64,000 nucleotides of DNA from Akkermansiaceae bacterium (GTDB taxonomy: Bacteria > Verrucomicrobiota > Verrucomicrobiia > Verrucomicrobiales > Akkermansiaceae): NCBI GenBank assembly GCA_903919975.1, contig CAIXKE010000109.1, positions 23,582 to 87,581 of the forward strand. The letters are read 5' to 3'. Positions within the stretch are counted from its first letter, which is position 1, and the number at the start of each line of letters is the position of its first letter. The notes beneath the pieces are model-generated. The model was not told where the DNA came from. It searched no databases and saw nothing but the letters and a program-made list of their open reading frames with translations. Below, piece after piece: positions 44,374-54,239 of the stretch. Made by a program: the position numbers and the translations under genes.

Positions 44374-46065
44374 ATGCACCTCTTCAAACGCGCGTTTTTC
44401 TGGCTTTCCGGAGCCGGCACCCAGACCCTCGAGCAATGCCCCGCATGGGAGCAGCGGAAATATGTGGCTTTCGGGGCTACGGTATTGGTTCCCTGCGCCT
44501 TTGCTTTCATCGCCTGCGCATATGCGCTCTCGACACTCACGGACAATGCACGGGTGATTTACCCGGTCGCTGCCGTATGGGCCTTCATCATTCTGACCAT
44601 CGACCGCGCCCTGCTCGCTGGTTATCGCCCCTACATGTCGATCTTCCGCAAGCTATCGCAGTTTTCGTTGCGACTGGTGGTGGCGGTGTTGATGGGCATC
44701 ACGATCGCTCACCCGCTGGTGCTGTTGCTTTTCCGCGATACGGTTTCCTCGGTGGTCGAAAAGGACCGCGCGGCGGATATCGAGGTGGTTCGTGCCGGTT
44801 TCCAAGTGGAAAAGCAAAAGATCCGTGGCGAGGCGACATCGTTGGAAAAGATCGTCGCCGAGCAGCGGCAGAATTGGAATGACTCGTTCCAAGCGAAGTT
44901 CAGCCTGCAGGAAGTGACCGATGCGGACTCCGCGATTCCCGGGCTCACCGCCGCACAACAGAAGGAGCTGAAAGCCGCCATCGACGAAGGCACCGCGCCG
45001 TTTGCGGAGCGGCTTGCCGTTATCGACGAGCAATCGACCGAGCTCACGCCGCAATATGCCAAGCTGCAAACTGAGCTGGGTTTCTGGCAATCGGAGTTTG
45101 AAAGCGAGCTCAACGGCCAGCGCTCCGGTCTCAAGGGGGAGGGGCCGCGTGCCCGCTCGATCCGCTCCGACCAGCTTGAGCCGCGCCGCGAGGAGTCGAG
45201 GCGTCTCGGCGCTTTGTTAGAGCATCTTTCCGCCGAGAAAGCCACACTGCAAACGCAGACCCGCCAGGCCGAGGCCTCCGCCATCGCCGGATTCGAGACC
45301 AAGCTTGCGGAGATCGCCGAAGCCAACCATGTCGAGGCCGAGCGTGTGGCGGGACTCAAGCGCAAGGTGGAGTCGGACCAGGCCGACCAGTTCGTCACTC
45401 AGCAGAATGCCCTGCGGGAAACGATCAAGATGCAGATCGACACGCATCTTATCGAATTGCGCCGGGTGCAGGAAGAACTGGCCTCTGTCGCCAGCGAGGA
45501 AGCCGAGCGGCTTTCATCGATCCGTGCCGAACCCCGCCGTGACATTCTCACCCAGACGTTGGCGTTGCATGTCCTGTTCAAAGCGGGCCACCAAGGCGGT
45601 CAGTTCGCGTTTTACACCTATATCGTTCTCACGATGCTATTCATGTTGGTGGATACCATTCCGCTGATCGTGAAATTTTTCACCAAGCCCGGTCCCTACG
45701 ACACATTGGTTGACCGCGACGAGATCACCTACGAGTCCGAGCACCGCGCTTTCCGCACCAGCCATGGCCGCTATATGGAACAACTTTCCGCCGGCAATCT
45801 GATCGCCGTCACCCGCAACCAGCGGCTTGAACACGCGCTGGTCGATGGAGTCGAACACACCCGCGCCGCCCGCGAGTTTCTTGATTCACTCATCGAGATG
45901 GAAAAATCCTTCGCCGAGAAAATGAAGTTTGAAGAGCAATCGATCGGGGTCGCGGAAAGTGATAAGCGTGCAGTGTTGGAGGCTATCAAGCGGCGTTTTT
46001 ACGACGACCTCCACAACCGGATGGAAATCTTTTTCTCCAAGGGACGCGTGCAGCCCGACGTTTGA
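44374..46065 (+). CDS. DUF4407 membrane protein
   Basis: A 563-residue protein. Four hydrophobic segments in the first 130 residues include FGATVLVPCAFAFIACAYAL and RLVVAVLMGITIAHPLVLLL. A long charged coiled coil follows (about 140-400, for example AERLAVIDEQSTELTPQYAK), and another membrane segment lies near 415-435 (FAFYTYIVLTMLFMLVDTIP). This arrangement is the DUF4407 family. Function is unknown. The coiled coil resembles those in envelope-organising proteins, which is only an analogy. It is followed by an SH3-domain gene. Confidence 0.85.
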   Translation: MHLFKRAFFWLSGAGTQTLEQCPAWEQRKYVAFGATVLVPCAFAFIACAYALSTLTDNARVIYPVAAVWAFIILTIDRALLAGYRPYMSIFRKLSQFSLRLVVAVLMGITIAHPLVLLLFRDTVSSVVEKDRAADIEVVRAGFQVEKQKIRGEATSLEKIVAEQRQNWNDSFQAKFSLQEVTDADSAIPGLTAAQQKELKAAIDEGTAPFAERLAVIDEQSTELTPQYAKLQTELGFWQSEFESELNGQRSGLKGEGPRARSIRSDQLEPRREESRRLGALLEHLSAEKATLQTQTRQAEASAIAGFETKLAEIAEANHVEAERVAGLKRKVESDQADQFVTQQNALRETIKMQIDTHLIELRRVQEELASVASEEAERLSSIRAEPRRDILTQTLALHVLFKAGHQGGQFAFYTYIVLTMLFMLVDTIPLIVKFFTKPGPYDTLVDRDEITYESEHRAFRTSHGRYMEQLSAGNLIAVTRNQRLEHALVDGVEHTRAAREFLDSLIEMEKSFAEKMKFEEQSIGVAESDKRAVLEAIKRRFYDDLHNRMEIFFSKGRVQPDV

Positions 46066-46130
46066 TCCGGGAGCCGGCGCATTCGAGGATGGCGTTTTCC
46101 GCCATGGCATAGTATTTCCGGGTCGGAATC

Positions 46131-46481
46131 ATGACGACCTTCATTGCAAACTCCGACTACGAAGAAAAAGACAGCGACCCGATCCGTCTCCAACCCGGCG
46201 ATGAAATCCGAGCGGGCGTGGCGGATCGGACATGGCCCGGCTGGGTTTGGGCGACCGATGGGCGCGGCAATGACGGCTATGTGCCCGAGGAAATCTTGGA
46301 ATCGCTGGGTGAGGATCGCTTTCGAGCGCGGGAGGTTTTTGATCCCACTGTTCTAACGATTCGCCGCGGAGATCATTTGCACTCGATCCGCCAAATCCAC
46401 GGCTGGCACTGGTGCCGCAATGAAAACGGCGGAGAAGGCTGGGTGGCCGGATATTTGCTCCGTCCGGAAGTGCTCAGCTGA
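46131..46481 (+). CDS. Small protein with SH3-like domains
   Basis: A 116-residue cytoplasmic-looking protein without signal peptide. Two SH3-like halves are visible: SDPIRLQPGDEIRAGVADRT with GWVWATDGRGNDGYVPEEIL (about 15-55), and TIRRGDHLHSIRQIHGWHWC with NENGGEGWVAGYLLRPE (about 75-113). Bacterial SH3-like domains often bind peptides or cell-wall components, although an intracellular role is more likely here. It lies 65 bases downstream of the DUF4407 gene in the same direction. Confidence 0.75.
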   Translation: MTTFIANSDYEEKDSDPIRLQPGDEIRAGVADRTWPGWVWATDGRGNDGYVPEEILESLGEDRFRAREVFDPTVLTIRRGDHLHSIRQIHGWHWCRNENGGEGWVAGYLLRPEVLS

Positions 46482-46555
46482 GGCATGGGTCTAAAAGTGC
46501 TGTTTCCGGGTGTCGGGATTTCTGAGATCAGCGGCTATGCATTCCCCTGAAGGGC

Positions 46556-46912
46556 TCACGGCACTCGGAAGATTTTCTGGTTAGATGGATCGCGAGCGAG
46601 CTTTCCGGAGCTGAAACCTTCGACGTCGATGACGTTGTAAGGTTCGTAAGGACTGATCACTTCGTTTGGGTTGGCCGTGCGGCGGGCCGTGGGGTAATCG
46701 CCGGGACGCGTGGGCTGCTCTGGCTCCGGTGCGGGAACTTGGTTTTTTCCGTAGGGATCGGAAGGCTGTCCATACGTATCGACCGGCTGCGGTGGGTAAG
46801 GCGGATTGGGCTTGAACCGTGGCCGCGGAACGGGCGATGGCGGGATGCAGGATGCGAGGATGAGAGCGGCGGCGGCGGCAGTGACGGATCGTATCGGTTT
46901 GAACATGCGCAT
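46556..46912 (-). CDS. Small proline-rich lipoprotein
   Basis: A 118-residue protein with a signal peptide ending LILASC, a good lipobox. The mature part is Pro-rich (IPPSPVPRPRFKPNPPYPPQ) and low in complexity to about residue 75, then ends in a short conserved-looking tail (ISPYEPYNVIDVEGFSSGK). No enzymatic motif is present. It may span the periplasm or cell wall. It lies 36 bases downstream of the squalene/phytoene synthase gene. Confidence 0.7.
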   Translation of the reverse strand: MRMFKPIRSVTAAAAALILASCIPPSPVPRPRFKPNPPYPPQPVDTYGQPSDPYGKNQVPAPEPEQPTRPGDYPTARRTANPNEVISPYEPYNVIDVEGFSSGKLARDPSNQKIFRVP

Positions 46913-46948
46913 GGGACGGGGTTTGGTTGGATTATATTCGAATCGCCG

Positions 46949-47773
46949 TTAGTCGGCAATCAGATGCTTCGAAAGAATGGCGAACTTACGGATGCTGGAA
47001 ATTCGGTAGCGGCGGTGGAACACCCGGAACCCATCGCGTCGCATTGTGAGCAACAGGCGGTGGTAGATTTCCCCCATGATCCTCGCCGGTTTGAGAACAC
47101 TTCGATCGGTGGCGGGCAGAGCTTCCGCGGCTTCGCGAAAATATCCTTCAGCGCGCTCCGCCTCGTAGGACATGAGCTTGAGAAAACGTTGGTCATACAC
47201 GCGCTTCGCCAAATCCGCTTCGGTGTATTTGAAACGGGCGAGATCCTCCAACGGGAGATACACGCGCCCGCCATTGTCGAGATCCTCGCTGATATCACGC
47301 AGGATGTTGGTCAGTTGGAGCGCGCGGCCGAGGGCCACGGCATAGCGTTCGGATGCGGGATCTTTGCAGCCGAAAAGCCGGATGGAAATGAGGCCCACAG
47401 CGCAGGCAACCTTCCACACATAGTCTGATAGATCGTCCCAAGTTTGGAACCGCTGTGCTTGCAGGTCCATCCGGCAACCCTCGATGACGGATTCCAACAG
47501 ATCGTTGGGAATCCCGCAGCGGTCACGCATTTCAATCACTTCGCTCTGCAAGGCGGTCGGATGTTCAAACCCATGCGTTAGGCCCTTTTGCCATGCATCC
47601 AGCGAGGCGGAGCGCATTTCGGATGGTAGATCGGGATCATCCGCTAGGTCGTCCATCGTCCGGCAGAAAGCATAGAAAACCACCATATCGGCCCGCCGTT
47701 TTTGCGGCAGGATGCGCAGGGCGAACGCCAGGTTCGATTTCGCGCGCCGGGTGATTTGTGAAGCGTCTGACAC
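46949..47773 (-). CDS. Squalene/phytoene synthase family protein (HpnD-like)
   Basis: A 274-residue prenyl synthase starting at GTG 47773. The two Asp-rich motifs are FCRTMDDLADDPD (about 37-49) and LTNILRDISEDLDNGGRVYL (about 155-174), plus ERAEGYFREA. These enzymes condense two prenyl diphosphates head-to-head to phytoene, presqualene diphosphate or squalene. The HpnD type is plausible, since verrucomicrobia make hopanoids or carotenoids, but the sequence does not decide. Only six bases separate it from the signal peptidase gene. Confidence 0.85.
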   Translation of the reverse strand: MSDASQITRRAKSNLAFALRILPQKRRADMVVFYAFCRTMDDLADDPDLPSEMRSASLDAWQKGLTHGFEHPTALQSEVIEMRDRCGIPNDLLESVIEGCRMDLQAQRFQTWDDLSDYVWKVACAVGLISIRLFGCKDPASERYAVALGRALQLTNILRDISEDLDNGGRVYLPLEDLARFKYTEADLAKRVYDQRFLKLMSYEAERAEGYFREAAEALPATDRSVLKPARIMGEIYHRLLLTMRRDGFRVFHRRYRISSIRKFAILSKHLIAD

Positions 47774-47779
47774 GATATC

Positions 47780-49003
47780 TCAGCGAATAAAGCCCCAATG
47801 TCCGGTGGTCACCGGCCAAAGCGCGAACAAGGCCGGCCCGACCAGATTGAACTCCTTGACGGGGCCCCAGTAACGCGAATCGAGAGAATTTCCGGTATTA
47901 TCTCCCAAGGCGGCGTATTCGCGCATTCCGGGGCGGGCTTTGTCTGCCAGAGGGAGAGAGTCATCAGGTTGTGCGAGGTATTGATGGATGGTTTTCCCAC
48001 GGTGATTCGACTCGCCCGGATCCGCAAGTTGATAGCCGTTGGAGTTGATTGAATACGGTCCTTGACCGCAGATCACGCGCTGAATGCCCGGTTCCTGCGC
48101 GATTTTCCCATTCACCAGGAGATTGGGCGATTGAACGGTCAGGGTGTCGCCCGGCACGCCGCAAAGGCGTTTGATATAATGCGAACCGGCGGCCTGATCG
48201 CCGCTGCGTTCATGGATGCCGCGGATTCCGAGGGTGTCGAAAACGAAAACTTCACCGCGCTTCGGCTTGCGGAAGTGATAGGAAAATTTATCGACCAATA
48301 CGAGATCGCCGGAGTCGATCGTGCCTTCGCAGACGACCGTGCCTTTCGGCAGCACGCCACCATTGCGGTAGGCGATTTGCATGGCGTCGAGCATGCCGAC
48401 GGCTAAGCAGGGATTAACGGGTGCGGGAAGTCTCAATGGCTTGGAATCTGTGAAGTGAATTGCGCCACGGCTGAAAAAATGCATCATCTGGACGTCGCGC
48501 AAATCGAGACCTAGAGGTCCTTTGGGATTCGGAGCGACACTGCGGTCCTGATCATTGACGATTTTCATGTAGGTTCTGCCGCGCAGAACTTTTTCCAGCA
48601 TGCGTTGAGGAAATGACGGCCACTCAGATTCGGGCGTTGGCTTGCCGATGATGCCGTTGAGAGTTGGTTGCATCGAGCCGGTGGGGATGCGAAACGGTTG
48701 TAGATAATAGGCACGTAGCCCGAGGGCGATGACGATGGCGACGAACATGACCTCGACGTTGTCTTCCAGCCAGCCGACCGGTTTCTCGCGGGGCAGCGCA
48801 TTTTCGCAGACGCCGCGAATTTGTTTCGAGGCCTCGTCGACTTTGGCGCGGTCGCCGGATTTGATGGCCGCCAATAAATCCGTCCGACGGGATTCGATTT
48901 CCGCGATGCGGCCCGGCGGCAAAAGGTCGCGTTTGTAATGCACGAATTTCCGGGCCCCCTTGGCGAGGTGCTTTGCTTCGTCTTTCCACTTCGGTGTGAA
49001 CAT
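47780..49003 (-). CDS. lepB: Signal peptidase I
   Basis: A 407-residue protein from the ATG at 49003 (MFTPKWKDEAKHLAKGA). A TTG at 49039 is less likely. The N-terminal cytoplasmic part is unusually long and charged (about 80 residues) before one transmembrane helix (MFVAIVIALGLRAYYL). The catalytic Ser lies in FRIPTGSMQPTL and the Lys in GSHYIKRLCGVPGD. Box E is present (ALGDNTGNSLDSRYWG). Inserted sequence between Ser and Lys regions makes it longer than the E. coli enzyme. It cleaves Sec signal peptides at the outer face of the inner membrane. Confidence 0.93.
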   Translation of the reverse strand: MFTPKWKDEAKHLAKGARKFVHYKRDLLPPGRIAEIESRRTDLLAAIKSGDRAKVDEASKQIRGVCENALPREKPVGWLEDNVEVMFVAIVIALGLRAYYLQPFRIPTGSMQPTLNGIIGKPTPESEWPSFPQRMLEKVLRGRTYMKIVNDQDRSVAPNPKGPLGLDLRDVQMMHFFSRGAIHFTDSKPLRLPAPVNPCLAVGMLDAMQIAYRNGGVLPKGTVVCEGTIDSGDLVLVDKFSYHFRKPKRGEVFVFDTLGIRGIHERSGDQAAGSHYIKRLCGVPGDTLTVQSPNLLVNGKIAQEPGIQRVICGQGPYSINSNGYQLADPGESNHRGKTIHQYLAQPDDSLPLADKARPGMREYAALGDNTGNSLDSRYWGPVKEFNLVGPALFALWPVTTGHWGFIR

Positions 49004-49096
49004 GGCGCAGAGTCTCGCGGCACATCCGCTGGACTGCAAGCGCGGAGAAAAGCCAGGCTTGCCGCTTTTTTATTACGATGATCGTCGCAGGCGCGG

Positions 49097-50074
49097 TTGA
49101 TTTTCCGCGAATGCGTTCTAAGGTCGGCCACATCACCTACAACACTCATTATTTTGGCAAACAACGCAATTCAGGAATTTTTCTCACGCCAATTCCGCAA
49201 GCTTCTCACGGGTGATCCCGATGGCGTTCCTCCCTGGTTGGAGTCGGTGGCGGCTGGCAATGGCCGGGGTTTGTATCTACCGACGGATGCCCCGTGGGTG
49301 GTGCATGCCGACCTCGCAACACTGGTGGGCGGCGTGCGCGCCCTGCTCATGCAGGCTCTGCATCCTGGAAGCCTCGCGGGTGTTCGCAGTCACTCCCGCT
49401 ACAAACAGGATCCGCTGGGTCGATTGTCAGGCACGATCCGGTGGTTGACCCTCACCACCTTCGGTTCGCACGAGGCGGTTGCCAACGAGGCCTCGCGCGT
49501 GAACCGAATGCACGATCACGTCAGCGGTAATTATGAAAGCGCCGCCGGCCAATCCCGCGCCTATCGCGCTGCGGATCCGGACCTACTGTGCTGGGTGCAT
49601 GTGGCGTTCATGGATTCCTTTTTGCGCTCCCATCAACATTACTCGACGCGCCCGATTCCGGGCGGAGCGGATGCCTATATTCGATTGTGGGCACATTCAG
49701 TCGAGCCACTCGGGCTATCCAGCGTGCCATTGAATGAAACCGAACTGCTAGCGTGTTTGGCCAAGTATGAAGGTGAACTCGCAGTCACGGATGAAACCCG
49801 CGAGGTTATCCAGTGGTTGAAAAAACCGCCCCTGCCCATGGCGGCGCGGCTGGTCTATTCCTTATTGTTTCAATCGGCCCTCGCCAGCATGCCGGAAGCC
49901 TACCGCAAGATGCTCGAGATTAAGGCATTACCGCTTTGGATACTGCGCCCGACGACGACTGGATTTCTCAAGTTTCTACGCTCCGCCATCGGTCCGGACA
50001 GCCCGATCGAAGACGCCGCCATTGCCCGCCTCCACCGGGCCGGCGTCATGGTCGAGGGTCAGGTGGTCGGGTGA
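49097..50074 (+). CDS. MpaB-like DUF2236 oxygenase family protein
   Basis: The frame opens after a TGA at 49079. There is no ATG near the start, so TTG at 49097 or 49154 must be used. The longer form is given (325 residues). The family pattern is WVVHADLATLVGGVRALLMQ, LHPGSLAGVRSHSRYKQDP, NRMHDHVSG and WVHVAFMDSFLRSHQHYS, with His residues likely to bind haem or iron. The family includes fungal MpaB and rubber oxygenase Lcp. The substrate here is unknown. It is divergent from lepB. Confidence 0.82.
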   Translation: MIFRECVLRSATSPTTLIILANNAIQEFFSRQFRKLLTGDPDGVPPWLESVAAGNGRGLYLPTDAPWVVHADLATLVGGVRALLMQALHPGSLAGVRSHSRYKQDPLGRLSGTIRWLTLTTFGSHEAVANEASRVNRMHDHVSGNYESAAGQSRAYRAADPDLLCWVHVAFMDSFLRSHQHYSTRPIPGGADAYIRLWAHSVEPLGLSSVPLNETELLACLAKYEGELAVTDETREVIQWLKKPPLPMAARLVYSLLFQSALASMPEAYRKMLEIKALPLWILRPTTTGFLKFLRSAIGPDSPIEDAAIARLHRAGVMVEGQVVG

Positions 50075-50084
50075 AACTCAGGAA

Positions 50085-50435
50085 TCACAGATTCATGCCA
50101 TTCATCATCTTCATGGCTTCATCAAATTGGTGGAGGAAACGCTGAATCGTTATCACGCTGAGCCAGCAGAAACCGATGACCGCCAGCGTGATCACCAGCT
50201 TCCAAGCCCAATGCATTTTCGGATGCAGCCAGACCGAGGGCAAGACCAATGGCGGCAAGGTGACGAAAGTCAGCACGATGAATGACGTTTTGAAATACCA
50301 AGGCAGAGCCTGATCCCGGCCGATTGGCATGGCGGGAGGGAAGGCGCTTCTGGATCCATCGAGAAACTCCATGCAATGTTTGCATTTGATCGCCTCATCC
50401 TGGATTTCCTCGGCGCAATAGGGGCATTTCTTCAT
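50085..50435 (-). CDS. Zinc-ribbon membrane protein
   Basis: A 116-residue protein with an N-terminal zinc ribbon ([18 protein letters not shown], about 4-21) and two hydrophobic segments ([20 protein letters not shown] and [20 protein letters not shown]). It ends in an amphipathic Met-rich tail ([12 protein letters not shown]). Small zinc-ribbon membrane proteins of this type are widespread and mostly uncharacterised. It converges with the MpaB-like gene with a ten-base gap. Confidence 0.8.
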   Translation of the reverse strand: MKKCPYCAEEIQDEAIKCKHCMEFLDGSRSAFPPAMPIGRDQALPWYFKTSFIVLTFVTLPPLVLPSVWLHPKMHWAWKLVITLAVIGFCWLSVITIQRFLHQFDEAMKMMNGMNL

Positions 50436-50607
50436 AGGAATCGGGGCGTGAGATGCTGGGTTGTTGAACGGCTGGAGAGAAGAGTTGCGGCTGCATTAGG
50501 GAAAGCAAGAGAGGAGAAAAAGATTTGTCGGGTATCCGGCGGCGGATGCCCGGAGGCATCGCAGGATTTCCATCGCCAATCCGTCGGGATATTCGAATGA
50601 TTCGTGT

Positions 50608-51168
50608 ATGCAATCCACGCGGGCCATTCTCATCCGCCTCACCCGACTGACGGATACCAGTTTGATCGTCCACTGGTTTACCGAAGAGTATGGATTGGTG
50701 AAAACGGTGGCGAAGGGGGCCCGTCGGCCGAAAAGCCCGTTTGCCGGTCAGCTAGATCTTTTTTTTGGTGGGGAAATCACCCTGCAGGCCTCGCGGCGGG
50801 GGGAATTGCATCAGTTGCGTGAGGTTTCCATTCGTCAATGGCGCGAAGGTTTGCGAAAAAACTACACTTCCACCTTGCTGGCGGCCTATTGCTGCCAGCT
50901 TCTCGAAGCTGCGGTGGAACCGGAGCATCCGGACCCCGCGCTGCACGATTTATTGGGCCGGGCACTCGACCACATTGAATCCGCAAGCCCCAGTTTACGG
51001 GCGCTCCGCCACTTCGAAAGTGAGTTGGCCCGCCTGCTGGGCATCTCGCATTACCGGCAAGCGGCGGATCTTTCGCTGCGTGAAGTGCTCGGCCAACTTC
51101 CGGCCTCGCGTGCCGAGTTGCTCGAAAGACTTCACCCGGATCAAGATTTACGCTCGTCACCTGCCTGA
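50608..51168 (+). CDS. recO: DNA repair protein RecO, short form
   Basis: A 186-residue protein. The N-terminal OB fold is clear (ILIRLTRLTDTSLIVHWFTE, GLVKTVAKGARRPKSPFAG, LFFGGEITLQASRRGELHQL). The C-terminal helical domain follows. Normal RecO proteins are about 230-250 residues with a four-Cys zinc finger. No such finger is present here. RecO loads RecA on single-stranded DNA with RecR. Because the frame ends cleanly after RLHPDQDLRSSPA, this may be a naturally short lineage form. Confidence 0.82.
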   Translation: MQSTRAILIRLTRLTDTSLIVHWFTEEYGLVKTVAKGARRPKSPFAGQLDLFFGGEITLQASRRGELHQLREVSIRQWREGLRKNYTSTLLAAYCCQLLEAAVEPEHPDPALHDLLGRALDHIESASPSLRALRHFESELARLLGISHYRQAADLSLREVLGQLPASRAELLERLHPDQDLRSSPA

Positions 51169-51207
51169 TATCTCGATACTAATTGTAGGTCACCTTATCC
51201 AAGCACC

Positions 51208-52107
51208 ATGGACTCAGCAACCACGACTCTGATCGGCATTTTACAAGATCGTGTGGAATCCCTCCGCAATGCAGGGAATTTGGGAGAAGCGCTTCATGCG
51301 GCGTCTGCTGCTGTGGAAAAATCACAGCATAAACTGGGGACCAATCTCCCCAGTATTGATCTCTTCGCATCGACGCTGGAAATTCGCGGTGATATCTACC
51401 GCGAATTGGGAAATTTCGATGCAGCCGTAGAGGACTACCGACAGGCCATCGACCAATTGCAGGATCGCCCGGACCAATTCGCGTTCATCGGCCGTCTTCA
51501 CGCCGAGCTCGGTGCAGCCTATGATAGTGTGGACCGAGCCGACAAGGCCGCCCAACATTGGCAAACGGCCATCAGTTTTTTCGAGCGCAACGATCCGCCT
51601 CTTTTGTTGGATGTGGCCACCATGGCCAACAATCTCGGATTTCTCTACAAATACGCTGGCGACTTCGATGCTGCGGAAAGCTATTTCCTCCGCTCCTTGG
51701 AAATCCTTCATTCTCTACACGGCCAGGAAAACGAGAAAACCGCCTCCGTCTCCAGTAATCTCGGAGCGCTCTACCAAGCCGCCGGTTTCAACGAGCAATC
51801 GCGCGAAATGCATATGATCGCCTTGGAAACCCGCCGCAACTTGTTCGGTGAGGAACATCCGGACACCGCTCAATCCCACAACAACCTCGCCCTCGCCCTG
51901 CTCAATACCGGCGACCGACCATGGGCTGCCAGCCATTTTGAAAAAGCACTCGCCGCATTCGAAGTCCTCGGTCCTGAATATGCGGATGACCTTGAAGCCG
52001 TGGCTTCAAACTATTGTGATTTCCTTCGTGAGGAAGGTGAGATCCACCTCGCGGAAATCATTGCCGGGCGAGTCAATCAAATACTCGGTGTCGCCGCAGT
52101 AAGCTAA
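51208..52107 (+). CDS. TPR-repeat protein
   Basis: A 299-residue soluble protein made of about five TPRs of the kinesin-light-chain type: LEIRGDIYRELGNFDAAVED, LGAAYDSVDRADKAAQHWQT, NNLGFLYKYAGDFDAAESYF, SNLGALYQAAGFNEQSREMH and NNLALALLNTGDRPWAASHF. There is no signal peptide. Such proteins are scaffolds. The partner is not evident. It starts 39 bases after recO and is convergent with menB. Confidence 0.85.
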   Translation: MDSATTTLIGILQDRVESLRNAGNLGEALHAASAAVEKSQHKLGTNLPSIDLFASTLEIRGDIYRELGNFDAAVEDYRQAIDQLQDRPDQFAFIGRLHAELGAAYDSVDRADKAAQHWQTAISFFERNDPPLLLDVATMANNLGFLYKYAGDFDAAESYFLRSLEILHSLHGQENEKTASVSSNLGALYQAAGFNEQSREMHMIALETRRNLFGEEHPDTAQSHNNLALALLNTGDRPWAASHFEKALAAFEVLGPEYADDLEAVASNYCDFLREEGEIHLAEIIAGRVNQILGVAAVS

Positions 52108-52124
52108 GGCTCCCTTCAGAAGGC

Positions 52125-52940
52125 TCACGGTACCCGCGGAAATTTCGAGAAATCCGGCACGCGTTTTTCCAGAAACGCTTGTTTTCCTTCACGACCTTCT
52201 TCGCTCATGTAGTAAAGCAGGGTGGCGTTGCCGGCGAGATCTAGCAAGCCCATCTGGCCATCGCAATCCGCGTTGAGGGCGGATTTGAGACAGCGCAAGG
52301 CAAGCGGTGAGTGGGCGAGCATTTCTCGGCACCACTGGAGAGTTTCTTTTTCGAGATCGGCAAGCGGCACGACGGTGTTGACTAGGCCCATGTCGAGCGC
52401 CTGTTGGGCGTCGTATTGTCGGCAAAGATACCAGATTTCCCGGGCTTTTTTCTGGCCGACGATGCGCGCGAGGTAGCTGGAACCGAGGCCGCCATCGAAG
52501 GAGCCGACTTTCGGGCCGGTCTGGCCGAAACGCGCGTTGTCCGCGGCGATCGTGAGATCGCAAACGATGTGCAACACATGACCGCCACCAATCGCATAGC
52601 CGGCGACCATCGCCACGACAGGCTTGGGCAGCGAGCGGATTTTCTTTTGCAAATCCAGCACATTGAGTCGGGGAATTCCGTCCTCACCGATGTAACCGGC
52701 GTGGCCGCGCACTTTCTGATCACCGCCGGAGCAAAACGCGAGATCGCCTGCGCCGGTAAGGATGATCACACCGACATTGGGGTTTTCATGGGCGAGATCG
52801 AAAGCTTGTAACAACTCGATGACCGTTTTCGGACGGAAGGCATTGCGCACTTCCGGGCGATTGATGGTGATTTTGGCGATTTTGCCCTCATCGGTTGTTT
52901 CATAACGGATGTCTTCGAATTCGCGCACGGTGGTCCACAT
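52125..52940 (-). CDS. menB: 1,4-Dihydroxy-2-naphthoyl-CoA synthase
   Basis: A 271-residue crotonase-fold enzyme. MenB-specific sequence is visible: [77 protein letters not shown] and the C-terminal [14 protein letters not shown]. It closes the second ring of menaquinone from o-succinylbenzoyl-CoA. No other men genes lie in the window. Menaquinone use fits the anaerobic-type redox enzymes nearby, but this is inference. Confidence 0.95.
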   Translation of the reverse strand: MWTTVREFEDIRYETTDEGKIAKITINRPEVRNAFRPKTVIELLQAFDLAHENPNVGVIILTGAGDLAFCSGGDQKVRGHAGYIGEDGIPRLNVLDLQKKIRSLPKPVVAMVAGYAIGGGHVLHIVCDLTIAADNARFGQTGPKVGSFDGGLGSSYLARIVGQKKAREIWYLCRQYDAQQALDMGLVNTVVPLADLEKETLQWCREMLAHSPLALRCLKSALNADCDGQMGLLDLAGNATLLYYMSEEGREGKQAFLEKRVPDFSKFPRVP

Positions 52941-52993
52941 GCCCGGACTTTGAACGATTCACCGCCACCCCGCAATCCGGGATGTGATCAAAT

Positions 52994-53455
52994 TCACATC
53001 CTTCCGAAACGATCGGCTAAAACACCGCGCCGAAAGGCAAAGATCCATTGAAGTTTGCGGCGGACAAAAAGGGCATGGGCGATCGCACCGAAGGGGCCAA
53101 AGCCCAGCCCGTAATGGACCGTGTCCCGCATCAGAACCCCGCCGTCAATCGGCTCAAAATGGTGCCGATGATGCCAGAATTTGTAAGGTCCGAAGCGTTG
53201 TTCATCGATGAACGAGTGGCCCTCGTCCACGCACTTGATTTCCGTAACCCATGGAATCCAAAATCCGGGCGCGATTTTCACGCGATAGGTGATGATCTGG
53301 CCATCAAACATCCGGCCGCAGGACGGGCTGGTGATTTGAAACCCCAGATCATCGGGGGTGATCTCGTTGAGATTGGCCGGGGAAGAGAAAAAATCCCAGG
53401 CTTCCTCCATCGAGATGGGGAGCAGCTGCTCCTGTTCGAGGGTGTGAATTTTCAT
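52994..53455 (-). CDS. SRPBCC-family protein
   Basis: A 153-residue protein using the ATG at 53455, which overlaps the sod stop by four bases. The SRPBCC fold is indicated by [59 protein letters not shown] and [19 protein letters not shown]. The family binds hydrophobic ligands in a deep cavity. This subgroup often accompanies nucleoside-diphosphate-sugar epimerases or photolyases. Close coupling to an exported SOD is unusual. Confidence 0.82.
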   Translation of the reverse strand: MKIHTLEQEQLLPISMEEAWDFFSSPANLNEITPDDLGFQITSPSCGRMFDGQIITYRVKIAPGFWIPWVTEIKCVDEGHSFIDEQRFGPYKFWHHRHHFEPIDGGVLMRDTVHYGLGFGPFGAIAHALFVRRKLQWIFAFRRGVLADRFGRM

Positions 53456-54198
53456 GCGCCGGCATTCGCCTCCTCGAAACGGTTGGAGACTTCCGCCCAG
53501 TTGACGATGTTCCACCAGGCGGAGATGTAATCCGGGCGACGGTTCTGATAGTGGAGGTAGTATGCATGCTCCCAGACATCGAGTCCTAACAACGGATCTC
53601 CGAGATCGGTGTCCGGCACGATGCCCTTCATGAGGGGATTGTCCTGATTCGGAGTGCTGGTGATTTTCAGTTTGCCTTTCTCCATCACGAGCCATGCCCA
53701 ACCGGAGCCGAAGCGTTTGGCCGCAGCCTCGCCGAAAGATTTTTTGAAAGCATCCATCGAGCCGAACGCCGCAGTGATGGCTGCGTCTAGTTTTGCGGAA
53801 GGAGCGCCCGAATCGGCGGCCGGGATGAGTGTTTTCCAGAAAAACGAGTGGTTCCAGTGGCCGCCACCGTGATTGCGGAGCGCGGTGCGCACGGATTCAT
53901 CAGCGACTTCCGGGAGTCCGGCAAGGACGGCCACGAGGGACTTTTTCGCGAGTTCCGGCGCCTTCGTCAACGCGGCGCTAAGGCCCGCGATGTAGGCGGC
54001 ATGGTGTTTGCCGTGGTGGATTTCCATCGTCCGCGCATCGATATGCGGCTCGAGTGCAGCGAAGGCGTAGGGAAGTGCTGGCAAGGTGGGAGCGGCGGTT
54101 TCCTCAGAGAGGGCGCGACCTGGCAAAAGGGTGGCTCCTGCCGCGAGTGCTCCAAGTTGCACAAATTGGCGGCGTTTGATTCCCGAAGTCGTTTTCAT
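53452..54198 (-). CDS. sodA: Tat-exported Fe/Mn superoxide dismutase
   Basis: A 248-residue protein. The leader has a Tat motif ([20 protein letters not shown]), so export in folded form is predicted. The SOD domain starts at about 38 ([20 protein letters not shown]). Metal ligands are recognisable in [22 protein letters not shown] and [20 protein letters not shown]. Fe versus Mn cannot be told apart. It removes superoxide in the periplasm. Its stop overlaps the start of an SRPBCC gene. Confidence 0.93.
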   Translation of the reverse strand: MKTTSGIKRRQFVQLGALAAGATLLPGRALSEETAAPTLPALPYAFAALEPHIDARTMEIHHGKHHAAYIAGLSAALTKAPELAKKSLVAVLAGLPEVADESVRTALRNHGGGHWNHSFFWKTLIPAADSGAPSAKLDAAITAAFGSMDAFKKSFGEAAAKRFGSGWAWLVMEKGKLKITSTPNQDNPLMKGIVPDTDLGDPLLGLDVWEHAYYLHYQNRRPDYISAWWNIVNWAEVSNRFEEANAGA

Positions 54199-54239
54199 GG
54201 TCCGATTCTTTTAGTCCGGATCCCCGAAAAATCAAACGC

